Positions 33,000 to 49,719 of a stretch of 64,000 nucleotides of DNA are shown in pieces; position 1 is the first letter of the stretch, and each line of letters starts with the position of its first letter. The notes beneath the pieces were generated by a model that had not been told where the DNA came from, searched no databases, and saw nothing but the letters and a program-made list of their open reading frames with translations. The stretch lies in assembly GCF_030265065.1 (NCBI RefSeq), contig NC_080412.1, forward strand, positions 18,652,501 to 18,716,500. The letters are read 5' to 3'. The translations under genes and the position numbers were made by a program. The DNA is from Corythoichthys intestinalis (lineage: Eukaryota; Chordata; Actinopteri; Syngnathiformes; Syngnathidae).

Positions 33000-35900
33000 T
33001 CAAAGTTGTGTTTGCTCCCCTCCTAGCACCTCCTCTGCCATGCCTTCAGTCCAGCCGTGCAGTTCAGACCTGCTCTGACTTATTCCTTCACTGGGCTGAG
33101 GTTCATACATGAACTGGTGGAGCATCTGTTCAACTGACTGCAGACTGCACGGAGCGCTTTCTGGCTCTGATAGCTTCCCATCCCGGTTGTTGTTTGTTCT
33201 CCAATGATGAATGATCTCATTATCTAAATCACTGTTAGTGTCATCCTCGGGATGGTGAAGGTCCATCATGGCTTCCGTGCCTCTCAGCTCCTTTGACATT
33301 TGACGGCACGCTAACGGGATTTCCTCCAGGCTCGCCGATCTTATCAGTATAGTGGAGCCAAGATTCTGACTTGTAGTGATCCTAAATGCACTTTCGCCTG
33401 GTAAACTGGAGGGGCAAGCGATGGCTGGCGGAGCAGGGAACATTTCATTGTGGATGGTGAACTGAAGATGAGGTATCTGCAGAGGTCGAGGAGATTGAAG
33501 TCGGACAATGTCCTCACCTCCTGACTCACTGTCTTTGTCCATGTCGCCATCCCTGGGCATCCATGTTTGACTTCTGTTTGAACCTGTCAGTATAAATCGG
33601 GGGATCTCGTCCCCCATTTCTGACCAGTCGGACTCTTCTTCCTCTGGAACCGATCCCAGACTTTGCTCCTGTCCTGCGACCTTGATTTTTTCATAATTTT
33701 GGATGTCCATGAACTGGACTGGCGGAGGAGCCAGAGGGAGCATTAGCTGATTAATGGCATCATCTGGGAGAAAATGGTCATTGGATTTGTTCAACACAGA
33801 ATTGACCTGAAAACGAGATCAAGCATGAAAATGAAAATTCTCAGTGGCTCTCACTGCATTGCAGAAGTGAAATGCAGCACCGTCAATTGTACTGAAACAT
33901 GAGCATTTACTGGCAGGCAATGAGTTAATCATTAAGCATTACTAAGTGACAACTGAAAGTCTTTAATGAAGACCTTCCAAACGTTTTACATGGAATTGCA
34001 GATCTTACATTTAATGTGTCCACATTGTTGGCAAATTTTGCAGAAGCCAGTTGTTCTGTCAATGCTGAAATACGTCGGCTTAACCGCTCACGCTCTCCTT
34101 CCATGCTTTTAGTCTGTCAAACAGGACATATAGATTAAATGTTAACAACTGCATTTCACATTCAGCAATTCTGACCAAACCCATTTGTGTTCAGGTCGAG
34201 ACTTTACCACAGAGTTAAGTTTTTGCTCCAGTAGGCTATTTGTTTGTTGTGTGGACGAACAGTTCTCATGGAGTCTAACAACAAGACAAAATGACACAAA
34301 TATTTTTCATTTCGAAAAGCAGTAGCCATTTTGATGCGTGTTTGAATGGTTTACATTTTAAAACTCTCAGTAAGATCACTCAATTCTGCTCGTGTCCTCT
34401 GGAGCTCCTCTTCCAAAAGCTTATGGCTGTTTAAAAAATCTCCAAAACACTCCATCTTGACGGTTTGCTTCAAGAGATTCTGCTGTAGACCTTCGTTCTC
34501 TTTCTCAAGAACCCTTCATGAGAAAGAAAGAAAAGTACACAAAGTCTTTGAACATTCCATCTATACACAGATCAAGCTCATTTAACAACACTTACATTAT
34601 TTTGTCCATTTCATGTGTTGATTCCTGGATAAAGGAGAACAAGAATGTGTTCAGAAACATGAGGCAAATTGAGAAACTTTTTGAGTAATTTGAGACAAAA
34701 TTAGCATTATTATCATATATAAAATTTTTAGGATTATTTCAGGAGGTGCATGAGACAGTTTTTAGGGCTGGCAATGGTTACTAATATTAATAGCGACTGA
34801 TCGGGTGAGATTAACTCATTCTCTACCGCTGACAGTTATAAACATTAAATCCATTTCAACCGTGAAAGCTAGCATTGTCTCACTCAGCTCAATCAAATTT
34901 GGGCAACACTGCAATTTTGCATGTTGTTTTATGTTCTGTGATAACCAATGACAGCAGTGACACGAACACTGAAAAATCAATAGGATGCAAATTATTCAAA
35001 CCCTTACATAACCCTATAATCAAGTAAGCTGAACATGGAAATATTGATTAGTTTTGTAGAATTCAGTCACAAAGAGAACTACATGACTGACTGTGGATAG
35101 AACTTAACTCATTGCCTGCCATTGACAACTATAGATATCCAATTCATTTAAACTGGAAACACTGGCTGTGAGCGCTCAAGTTTTTCGATTTTGACTAGGA
35201 GAGGTGAATGAACCTCTCAGTCGAAATGGATTGGACATGTAGAGCCGTCAATGGCAGCCGATGAGTTAGTAAAATGAGGAGTATAAATTTCAAATCTTAA
35301 CACTTCGTGACACTGAGATTATAGAATATTCCATCTTTTCTAATAAAATGTTCTTGCCGTACATGTGGTATTGATGGGCCGGTGAAGTCGGTTTGTTCCT
35401 CAGCTCGACCACAGGGGCCACTCATTTTCTTTGAGGAGTCAAGCTTGCAGTTGAGAACTTCCTTCTTCTGGTGTGGAGGCAGACTGCCATCTGACTCTCT
35501 GTTCATGCGCTTGTCCTGATGTTCAGGGGCATTTTTGAAGCAAGTTTGATGTGGCTCGGAATGATTCATATCGCCATGGTGCGTTTGATGAGCACGGCTA
35601 TGATGGGTTTCATGCTGGAGATGACTGTTTGGGCTTTTGTGCTCACCATGGTGGTGCTGACGGTGATCGTTATCGCTGTTGTTGTGTTTGTCTCTCTGCT
35701 GGTGTTGATGGCCTTTACTTTGATGGTCTTCAAGATTTCGACTGTGTTTGTCTTCGTGATAATGGGGACGATTTGGACTGTGATGGACTCCATGGCGTTG
35801 TTCTGGATAAGAACGCTTATTCTCCTTCTTGTCAAGTTGTCGTGATTCATTCTGTTCATCTCCCTGGTTATCCCGAGGGTTTGGACTGTGGTGGTTACCA

Positions 35901-37815
35901 TGTTGACGCTGATGGCTAGACCTATGTTGTTCTCCATGGCAATGAAGATCAAAATCACTAGGTTGAGCTTGCTGATGGTCTCTGTGGAGACCTCCTCCAC
36001 TGTGGTGATCAACATGCCGACGATAATGCTGTTGATGGTCCTTTAAATTGTGATGCTGGGCAAGGTCATGGTGGTCTGCATGGTGATGTTTTGAGTTGGA
36101 CTTACTGTGGTCGCTGATTTGGGCTTGGCTTCCATGGCGTGGTGTGGTTGGACGTTTTGTTTTGAAATGATTGCTGTGGTGGTGCCCTTTATTTTGATGG
36201 TCTTTGTGGTGAGATGATGAGCTATCATGAATTTGGCGTTGAGCGGGGGCTTGGTTGCGGCGTTGTTCACAGTGATGTGTAGCAAAGTCACGATCTCTGT
36301 GGCGAGGAACGTGACCATGGCTGTAGTAGCCTTGATAATGGAAATGGTGGTCATCCTGCTGGTGAATAGCCAGGTCACGGTAGTTGGCGCGATTTTGGGG
36401 AGTTGAAACACCGTAGTGGTCTCCATCACTGTTGTCGTCATAGTGATTGAAAGGAGAATGTTTATTGTGATGACTGGAAATGTCGCGATCTCCACAATCA
36501 GGATAAAAGACAGGACTGTGACATCTGCGGTGATGATGATGACCTTTGTTGTGGGGGTATTTGTGATAACTCGGGCTGTAGCGGTCGCTATGGTGATGAC
36601 ACTGATGAGTACGTTCTCCTTGATTCCGACCGCGTCGCTGTTTGTAATATGGTGAGTGGGAGCAACGCTGAGAAGTTTGAGACCATGACGGATGTCTTTC
36701 TAAACAGTTTATATCAGTGCAGCTACGGGGCCTAGATTGCATGTGAATAGATGAGTCAGGAGAGCCGTGACTACGATGGTTTCGGGGCGAGGTTGACTTT
36801 GAAAGATGCGTACGCGAATTCTGGTTAGAGTTAACTGAGTCGGCGCTGACAGGGCGACTTCTCTGTCGTCGGCTTCTGTCTAAGCTGCTCTCAGACTTCC
36901 TGGATCTAACAGAGGTGGCCTCTGTGTCGCTTGCTTTCCGAGCATCTGTAACGCCCAGAGTTGTAAGTCTCATTGGGCTGAGCACTTGGCGAGTGATCTC
37001 ATTAAGGAAGGCAGAGAACTTCATTTTCTCCTTCATCAAATTCTTTTTTACTTCAATTTTTCTTCTTTCTTGTTCTTCCTGGGTTGCATAACCCTCCTTT
37101 TCTGAGGGATGACTGAGAGCCTCCATCGATTTGGATTTGCGGAAACTGTCATGTGTCTTCTTCTGGGTGCCTTGCTTAAAGCCATTATTAGAGGAATCGT
37201 CTTTCGTTTGTTTCTGCTTGCCTACATGCCTTCTGTTACCAGTCAAAGGTGTTGTGTCTTCTTCGATGCACTTTTGCTTTTCAGAAATGTTATTACATGA
37301 CTGGGAATGCTGAGGTCTCCTAAGGAGAAATGTATCTGACCCATCGGTGCTACTTTCTGACGAGAGACTTGAGGAAGAAGCTGAAGAGCAGGAACTGGAT
37401 GATGAACTTGAACAAGAGGAGGTGGTTGTTGAGGAGGATGAAGTGGATGAAGAATCATAGGAAGAAGTGAAAGAAGTTTCAGAAAGAGACAGCTGGCCAT
37501 GGTTTTGCTTGTTGTAGTAACGATGAGAATGATGTTGATGAGGGAGGCAATCACTCAACAAGCTCTCCTCTTCAGTTGAATGCATGCTATTTTAAAAATA
37601 GAAAGTCAAATGGGTTACAACTGTCAAGTAAAGGAAGTAATTTTAAAGATATCTTCATTTACGTACTCTTTGTAGTCATTTTCTGACTGATGGATGCGGT
37701 GTTGTTGATGATGATGTTGCTGTTGACGGTGGTTTTGTTTGATGTGATGATGCTTTATTTGTTGAGATTTTCCATCTGTTTTTTTGTTCTTGACTTTTTC
37801 TCGCTGGTCACACAT
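33000..37815 (-). CDS. Unrecognised large His/Ser-rich protein with C-terminal coiled coil
   Basis: Seven exons join in frame: 37667..37815, 35363..37586, 34596..34624, 34355..34513, 34208..34274, 34009..34113 and 33000..33806, giving 1,179 residues. Residues 1..50 are Lys/Gln/His-rich and are followed by a poly-Ser tract. Near residue 190 lies a non-repetitive block, EKMKFSAFLNEITRQVLSP, then SR/SS-rich sequence. About residues 330..730 are extremely rich in His, Asp, Gln and Arg (runs such as GHHHHRRCHSPVF). Residues ~792..911 (exons 3 to 6) have heptad-like Leu spacing typical of a coiled coil, and the last 268 residues are acidic and Ser/Pro-rich, ending GEQTQL. The start ATG has an in-frame stop 18 bases upstream. 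I do not recognise the family. A cytoskeletal, centrosomal or scaffold role would be a guess based only on the coiled coil. Intact splice phases across six introns argue that it is a real, expressed gene. Confidence 0.8.
35105..35275. repeat. Dispersed short repeat inside the His-rich gene
   Basis: ATTGCCTGCCATTGACAAC...TCCAATTCATTTAAACTGG on the left, then AAATGGATTGGACATG and GAGCCGTCAATGGCAGCC on the right. Intronic. Confidence 0.65.
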
Positions 37816-38150
37816 TTCTGATTTCTCACCTCAAAATCTTCTGGAGTGAAATATTTCCAGGTCAGGTGGGAAAAATGTACTAAAATTGAACATTTAGCAA
37901 TTTATGAAGAGTAGTTCGACTAAAATATATTGTTGCACTGAATTAATACGAGAAAGGCTATGGTAAAGACTACAAATGCAAATATTATTTATACATTTAC
38001 TTACTCAAAATAACAAAAAATGCACGTTTACATAAATTGCATACGCTTGTTTAAATTTATTTATAATGCAAACACACATTTAGATTTCTGTTATCTGACA
38101 CATTCATTCATCTATCGTATAAAACAGCTGATAGATGTGTTTACTTACGG

Positions 38151-38260
38151 TCTCGGATGAAGCACGAACAGATCTTCACTGATGCTTTGTACCAGAAGCA
38201 AAATGAGATTCAATGTGATGCCCTTTCTAATTGAATGGTGACATGTGTGAGGGACACACA
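38151..38260 (-). other. Probable 5' untranslated exon of the His-rich coiled-coil gene
   Basis: A strong donor (GACC|GTAAGTAAAC on the minus strand, exon edge at about 38151) lies about 340 bases upstream of the first coding exon of the gene at 33000..37815. The stretch before it has no long ORF. Its assignment as a leader exon is inferred from position and donor quality; the 5' limit is a guess. Confidence 0.35.
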
Positions 38261-39480
38261 CACACACATGCACGCAAGCTCTCAATTCAATAAACTTCAG
38301 TGTCACCAATGACAGAGGGGTCAGTTGTGTCATGCTGAATGAAGTACAGCACTTTTCTAGAAAAGTATGGGAAAATCTCATGATCTATGATATATGAAAT
38401 ACAGAATATGTTGACATCAGTGTTTAAACGTCAAGATTATTTTTTGTTATCCTGAGAGGAGAGAACAAAAATGCAGTATAACAGCAATGCTCACTGTATG
38501 CATGTGCCAACCTATTGATCTGGATGCCCCTATTATGTCAGTGCAATGGGCAATCAAATCCTCAAAGTTAGTGAGAAATGCATTGAATTCCAATAGAATG
38601 ACAATTCACCCATAAAGTCTTATATTAATTTAAAGCTGGAATGTTTTGCTTTGTGGAGAACATTAACAGATATGCAAGTATATCAACAAACTTCCTTCTT
38701 GCTGTAACGGCTTTAATGTAAATTTTACAAATTAACTGAATGGCTGCTATTGACGGCGTTAGACGTCCAATCCATTTTAACTGGGAGGGGTGAATGAACG
38801 AACGTTCGCCACTCCTAGTCAAAATATATTGGACGTCTAGCGCCGTCAATGGTATTGAAACATGATCATTCAATGCCAGCCATCCCAGTTAACTACAATT
38901 GATGTCAACAGCAGTGAATGAGTTAATAACCATCGCTCGCGGCACCAACAATCATCAATGGAAAACGACTCATATCCACCAGATAGCAATGTGAAAATGT
39001 ACGGTAACCGTGAGGTTAGCGCAATGGAAACTTTGAAGAGTTAAAAGAAAAAAAAGCATGCTCTCCAAACACGATGCACTTCAGGCTTGCCTGGGGTTAT
39101 TATGGAGATTCCAGCATAAGCCACTCCTAAAATTAACAAATGCATGGGAAACATTACATCCGGTGCTCTGGAAGTGTTAGGAGAGTCAGTTACTATTGAG
39201 TACATACATGATTGTATTGAATACATTATTTTCTTTGTGCTTTGAACAGTATTTGATGAAATTACTGAAAACATTTTGTATTTAAAAAGTTTGATCACGA
39301 GGCAAAAAAAGTTCAGTTAGAATTTTGTTTAATGAAAAAGAACAAAATCACTCAAAGAAACCTTGTTAATTTTTAATAATCCATTAAAACTGTCCACATG
39401 TTAGTGTTCCCAGAGTGTGTTTAAAAGACAATGTAACTTGATAAAATCAGACAATTTTTATAGCGGTCATAAAATTAATC
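38261..39480. other. Upstream region of the His-rich gene, no gene seen
   Basis: Contains an (AC)n run near 38258 and the paired short repeat at 38735..38930. Possible promoter near the left edge. Nothing coding. Confidence 0.4.
38735..38930. repeat. Dispersed short repeat, well-preserved inverted pair
   Basis: ATTGACGGCGTTAGACGTCC at the left faces TTGGACGTCTAGCGCCGTCA at the right, with CATTTTAACTGGGAGG / CCTAGTCAAAATATA between, forming a hairpin-capable palindrome. Confidence 0.7.
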
Positions 39481-39489
39481 CATATATTA

Positions 39490-39710
39490 TATTTTATAGC
39501 TAAATATGCGAAAGACAGAGGTGATCAGTTTTGGGACAAAAAAGGAAAAGGTCAAAGGTCAGCATGCACCTTGGCACAATGTCACAGCTACAAATCAAGT
39601 CAGAAATCTTGAAGTACTGCAACTATTGACTCAGACCTAAAATATGACAGGCTGACAGCCATCTAAAGTCCGTCACTAAATCTGCTTATTACTACCTAAA
39701 ATATATATAG
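39490..39710 (+). mobile_element. LINE reverse-transcriptase ORF fragment (left half)
   Basis: The plus strand reads, with breaks, KTEVISFGTKK...VRNLEVLQLLTQT, resembling the L2/Rex-type ORF2 motif KTE(V/L)xxFG...VRNLGVxxD. It continues beyond the hAT insertion at 41592. Confidence 0.6.
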
Positions 39711-41591
39711 TAGTGATGCACGATAATGCATTTTTCAGCCGATACCGATAACCGATAATTTCCTCCTCGTTCCAACCGATAACCGATAATGTCAAGCCGA
39801 TAATTTTATTAAAGATTTATGTAAAATTTTAAAGTATACACAAGAGAAAATATTGCTGTGCAAAAATAATATTGCTCTTTTTTTTCAACATCAAATGTGA
39901 ACAAGTAGTAGTAGTAGTAAATTCCAACATCTAAATAAAGACAGATTGTCTGACATTGTGTAATGGTAAACTTTTGGCAACAATTACTTACAGAGTAAAT
40001 ACATAAGTTGCACAAAAATGGCTTTAAAAGTATGCCATTCCTAAAGTATAACATTACTACACAGCAAAGACACAGCTCCTTAAGACTAGTTAAAGTCCCT
40101 TGTTTTCAGTGTAATTCTATTGGAAATAAGTTAAATTAACTGCCAGCACTTCAAGTATATTTCACTCAGATTTCTTGAAGAAAAATGGCCAGCTGAAAAT
40201 AAGATTAACAGCCTTATTTTAAGCAATAAATTATTATACATAATCCTAAAAAAAAAAAAAAAAAAAACCTTGTCAGAAATGTTCTTTATTCAAGAATGTG
40301 TATGGTTCAGAACATTATTTGAAAGCAATTTTTTCTTGATTTAGGTGAAAAATGACCTTATTTTTTTTTAGATGTTTGGGCTTAATGAGAACAAATTGCA
40401 ATATTTAGTTCAAGTAAGTGGAATAATCTGGCGCATTCAACTCGTCTTCAACACTCAAACAAGATGGGGAAAATTATTTGACTAGATTTAAGAAGAATGA
40501 TCTGATTAAGACGTCATAAATTTAAAGCGTACTGAATGCATTACTGACTGGATGACTTCTTTGTGTCGTTTGGTGAATGTTACAATTATCAACTAACCAC
40601 TGTGCCGTCATGATAAACATGGTTTGTTGACATCACCTGTGTAAATGTCCGTGGTAAAACTGATGTGATCGGCATGTCTTTCACGAAGAATCGTGGTCGT
40701 ATAAACTGCATTATTTTTTCATCCAGGGGTTTGGCTATCGGGTCATTTCGGGAATTTCCTCCCGCCTGTGCCCTTCAGTCCGCCCGGCTGCCAAATTAGC
40801 ACCCGCGCCAGGCGGCAGCTAAATTTGTACCGGATATCCGCCCGCCCCGGCCGGCTCGCTGCGGCGCATTCGGTGCATGGCTCTGCTCTCATGCTCTACC
40901 CGGCGCCTAGGGCGAGGCGGCGGCCTGCCGGACCGGCGGGCTCCGTCGGAAGAGAGCTACTTGTCAACTATCGATCTCGTGAGGTGTTTAGCCATAGATG
41001 GGAGTTTACCACTCGCTTTGGGCTGCATTCCCAAACACCCCGACTCCGGGAGGACCGCAGCGTCTCTGTATTGTCACAAGCCCCGTAGCTTCCTTTATAG
41101 TTTATTTGTTAACAATTGCTTTAGCATTCGTCCTAGCAGCAGCCTCATATTCGTTCCAAAAATCATTGTGATGCAGTTTTAAATGGCTGCTGGGTTAGTG
41201 CCAGTGGTGTTCAATGAGGACGCTTTCTTTAGGCCTTGAGAAACTGTTTTGTAGATGGCGAGAGCGTCGTTTATTTCATTTCACACACTGGAAAAGCAAC
41301 GCACGCTAGTGAGAGCGCCTCAACACTGATGTGTAACACCGCCTCCTCTATGACGCCTTACTCCTAAACCCCTTCTCCCACAGGGGCTTCAGAGAGGGGA
41401 GGGGTTGAGCAGGCGGCAGTGAAGAAGTGGAGAAAACTGCTTGGTTGCGCACATTTGGAGGCTAAATCAAGTATATAATTATCAGATTGCATTATCAGTT
41501 GATTTTTTTATTATCTGCATTATCTGTGTGACGTCATAATTGCCATTATCGGCCGATAATTATCGGTAGCCGATATTATCGTGTATCTTTA
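39711..41591. mobile_element. hAT-type element carrying a 28S rRNA gene fragment
   Basis: Ends TAGTGATGCACGATAAT and ATTATCGTGTATCTTTA are inverted, and a perfect 8-bp duplication ATATATAG flanks them (39703..39710, 41592..41599). The interior is AT-rich except for a GC-rich block at 40740..41090 that includes a 28S fragment. No transposase is visible. It splits a LINE fragment. A family member with similar ends lies at 47890..49711. Confidence 0.8.
40957..41056 (-). pseudogene. 28S rRNA gene fragment inside a hAT element
   Basis: The minus strand carries GGAGTCGGGG, GGGAATGCAGCCCAAAGCG, GGTAAACTCCCATCTATGG, CGAGATCGATAG and TTGACAAGTA in the order of the conserved 5' region of vertebrate 28S rRNA, with scattered mismatches. 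About 100 bases only. The GC-rich flank (40760..40956) is not obviously 28S. Confidence 0.8.
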
Positions 41592-42330
41592 ATATATAGC
41601 TAGAATTAAGGGGCTGTTGTCCAAACAAGACATGGAAAAACATCCATGCATTCATTCTTAGTAGAGTGAACTATTGAAATGTTATATTTACAGGTATTAA
41701 TAAAATATCAGTCACGAAGTATAGAATGCTGCCGCCAGTCCTTCCAAATACAAGGAAACTGGACCATATCACACAGGTTATGAAATCATTACACTGGTTT
41801 CCAGCAAGTCAGAGGATAGACTATATAGTACTACTGCTTGTCTACAAAACACTTAATGGCCTTGGACCAAAATACATTTGTTTGACTCCTATGAAGTTCC
41901 AGACCCCTAAGATCGTCTGGAACCAGTCTGCGGTATGTTCCAAGAACAAGAAGCAAGCAGGGTGAGGCAGCATTTAGTTACTATGTTCCTCAACTCTCGA
42001 ACAAGTTACCTAAACATCTAAAGTGTGCGCAAACTGTTAGCTCCTTTAAATCAGGGCTAAAATTGTTTACCACAGCATATTCACAACTGTCTACGTATTT
42101 CAAATTTCAAGTTATTTGCTTTGAATTCATTTCTTGGTTTTATTTGATTTTTTTTTCAAATAAACTATGAATTAATGTGATTTTTATGTATCATTTATGT
42201 TTCAATTGTCTTTGTTTTTAACTTTTTTGATTTAATATGATTTTTGCGAATCATTTTTTCTCTTCGGATCTTCGTGTGATGCAAAGCCCTTTGAACTGCA
42301 TTGTATTAATTATGCTACGTAAAGAAAGTT
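41592..42330 (+). mobile_element. LINE ORF2 C-terminal and 3' end fragment (right half)
   Basis: The plus strand reads LDHITQVMKSLHWFPASQRIDYIVLLLVYKTLNGLGPKYI across 41750..41880, the C-terminal signature of L2/Rex-like fish LINEs. A broken AFS...LWNxLP-type tail and a 3' end with GCAAAGCCCTTTGAACTGCATTG follow. It is continuous with 39490..39710 apart from the hAT insertion. Confidence 0.75.
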
Positions 42331-43301
42331 ATTTTGCCTATTGCTGGAGTTTGGAACACAAAAGCAATATATTTATGCAGGGACATGAAATATATATTTC
42401 TTTAGAGGGAACGCAGAAATAAACAACTGAGATAAACATATCAAACCGTAACACAGTACTGTTACATTCAACGACTTCTGCCATAGGACATAAATAGGCA
42501 TTAGGCAAGGATGTGACAAAAGCTAAATTAAAAATTTGTCTTACTGCATTTTTCACCATAAGTGAATTTGTTACGTTCCTTAATTGACACCAGTTTGGCC
42601 ATCTCTTACTGCCATAATTATACAGAAATCCAGAGCAATTAAACATGTCACTGACGTTTTCTTATTGGACATATTTATTGTAACACCCTTTGCCATTGCC
42701 AGCTGTGGTAATTCAGTGAACAGGTTCTCCACAGAGGCTGTATAAAGAAGCATTTTTGGAGTTACTTCATTACTTTTTAAAGATGAATGAAAACGCAACC
42801 ACATCATGAAATTCCAGAGTAGTCCCATTTAATGGATAATCGAAAGAAAACTCCAAAAAAGCAGAGGAATAAAGTGTCTAAAAGCACTAGATTAAAAAAA
42901 AAAAAAAAAATCACAGAAAATGTTATTAGGTGTTGGACTTTGTTTTGATGCACTGCACAATTAACATGAAATCATTTTTTACATTCACAAATAAATACAT
43001 CATAGTGAAAGTTTCACCAATATTTAATTTTGTTTATGAATTAGTCAGTCTACAGGTATATATAAATATTGCCCCGTTTGACCTATTCACCTGAATACAG
43101 CTTGGTTGGTCCTTGGATGGGAAGCACATACTGTACAAGGCATTATAGGGACTGCCTCCACTTCTCAGTTGGCGATGTGTAAATGGCTCTCTCTGCTGGC
43201 CAAATCTTGTACTATAGTCTCACAATGCCTTTTTCTGCGTAATTCAGTGTGAATTTAATTTGACGCTCAGGTGGGGAAAAACAGGTAATCAATGCATGAT
43301 T
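42331..43301. other. zfpl1: Probable zfpl1 3' untranslated region and spacer
   Basis: Immediately downstream of the zfpl1 stop on the minus strand. An A run at 42895..42910 and a minus-strand AATAAA near 42669 are visible. No other gene. Confidence 0.4.
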
Positions 43302-47756
<4,455 letters not shown>

Positions 47757-47889
47757 CAATAAACACACACAAATAGAGTAACTGGATCAAACATTCTTGC
47801 TAAGTTTTGATAATCAATGACTTAATTAATTAATTAAGAATTAATGACTCACAATGTGTAATTTTAATGTATCTTTTTACTCTTTTAGG

Positions 47890-49711
47890 TACTGGTGCAC
47901 GATAATTATTGATCCGATAATTATAGGTCCGACAATAGGAATCATGACGTCATCCCGATAAATCCAATAACATTATTAATAGGACCGATAATATGTACTG
48001 TGCTGCTTTACAGTTTACACACTAGTATGGGGAATCAGTTGTCCATTTGTGAGGCATTGCTGCCACCTGCTGGGCAGAATAATTCGCTGCATCTATTTCT
48101 TATTACAGTAGTTTGGTTCATTCACTTACACATTGCGGTGTCTAGCGGTAGCATTGACAATGGTGAATGCTTTCTGTTACGTTTCCGCCTCGGAAATATA
48201 TGTAAGTATTTTATGTTCATTATAACATATGGATGTGCAATATATGTTTACTTCTGTGGTGAAGGGTCATACAGTGCTGCTCGAAAGTTTGTGAACCCCA
48301 CAGCGATGGTCAGATTTTTTGTAAAAAAAACTAAAATAACCTTATTAAATGTTAAGTTATACCCAAATCCACAATACTGACATTCCAAATAATGGACTGA
48401 AACAAAAGAAATAGTTATATTGTCATTCTTTATTTAACAAAAGTGGTTGATTTAAGAAAAACTCAGATATCATGTGTGCAAAAGTATGTGAACCCCTTCA
48501 GTTAATAGGATATTGCGCCTCCTTTTGCAGAGATTACCTCAACCAAACGGTTTCTGTAGTGACTAATCAGCCTCTCACATCTACTTTGGGGGATTTTTGC
48601 CCATTCCTCCTTGCAGAACGCAGTCAGTTGAGAGAGGTTTGATGGGCGTCTGGCATGAACTGCTCGCTTCAGGTCCCGCCACAGCATTTCAATGGGATTT
48701 AGGTCAGGACTTTGACTGGGCCAGTCCAGAACACGAATCTTCTTCTTTTTCAGCCATTCCTTGGTTGTATTGCTGGAATGCTTTGGATCATTATCATGTT
48801 GCATGATCCACCTCCTGCCAAGCTTTAACTTCAAAACAGATGGCGTCAGGTTATGTTCTAGGATTTGACAATATTCCTCAGAATTCATGATTCCCTGGAC
48901 TATGTGGAGTTGTCCAGGTCCTGAGGATGAAAAGCAAGCCCAGATCTTGACATTCCCACCTCCATGCTTCACTGTTGGGAGAAGGTTCTTTTGGTGGTAT
49001 GCAGTGTTGACTTTTCGCCAGACATGGCGGTTTTGGTTGTGACCAAACAGTTCAATTTTGCACCTACATCAGTTGATGAAAACTCTTTTTAATTTAGTCT
49101 CGACAACACAACTGTTAAAAAAACAAAAAACAACTACTGAATTGATTGATTAGGAAATCAGGTTGAAATAATAGAAAATTCCAAAATGTTGAGGGGGTTC
49201 ACAAACTTTTGAGCAGCACTGTATGTACAGAACCTTATAAGTTGTTGTGTTATAGAAGCCAGCCAATGCTTTAGTAGCTCAAGCTAGTGTGCAATGCTAC
49301 ACATATAACAGTTGTGTATATAGGTGTATTGTGCAGTTAGTTGTATATTAAGTATTGAATATGTGTATTTTTCTGTTGTACTTTCACAAAATTAAGACAA
49401 GCGTGTTCCCATAAAAGCAAGAAAAGACCAAGCCTTGTGGAAGTGCATTCATTCTTAGCTGGCTGTCGGGCAGTGCAGAAGAGAAATGCACCGTTTTGTT
49501 CATGTCATTATGAAAAATCTGGTGAGATCAAAGGCAAATATATGTTGAATCCAGTACTAGTTTTTTGTTTTGTTTTTTTAACCTCCAGGAGTTCAAAAAC
49601 TCAAGTACTACATTTAAAAATAAAATATTTATTATCGGTTATCGATATTGGTTTTAAAGGAGCAGAAAGTTATCGATATCGGTTTCAAAAAATGGATATC
49701 GTGCACCCCTA
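47890..49711. mobile_element. hAT-type element containing a nested Tc1
   Basis: Ends TACTGGTGCACGATAAT and the inverse of TAGGGGTGCACGATATC carry a perfect 8-bp duplication CTTTTAGG at 47882..47889 and 49712..49719. The ends match the family of 39711..41591. 949 bases of it are a later Tc1 insertion. No hAT transposase is present. Confidence 0.8.
48273..49221 (-). mobile_element. Internally deleted Tc1 with intact C-terminal transposase ORF
   Basis: Inverted ends CAGTGCTGCTCGAAAGTTTG / CAAACTTTTGAGCAGCACTG sit between TA dinucleotides (48271..48272, 49222..49223). A 156-residue open frame (48502..48972, minus) keeps [10 protein letters not shown] with a catalytic Asp and SPDLNPIEMLWRDLK with the catalytic Glu, ending AKGGAISY. 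The N-terminal DNA-binding half and first Asp are deleted, so it cannot move by itself. Confidence 0.9.
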
Positions 49712-49719
49712 CTTTTAGG

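Noticed and set aside
35297-35362. C-terminal extension VRQEHFIRKDG of the big exon ORF
   Set aside because: It lies past a CAT|GTACGG donor that joins in frame to the next coiled-coil exon, so it is intron read-through.
35519-36655. Long antisense ORFs opposite the His-rich exon (108 to 150 residues)
   Set aside because: They mirror the CAY/CAR-rich codons of the real exon; the sense frame has splice support over six introns.
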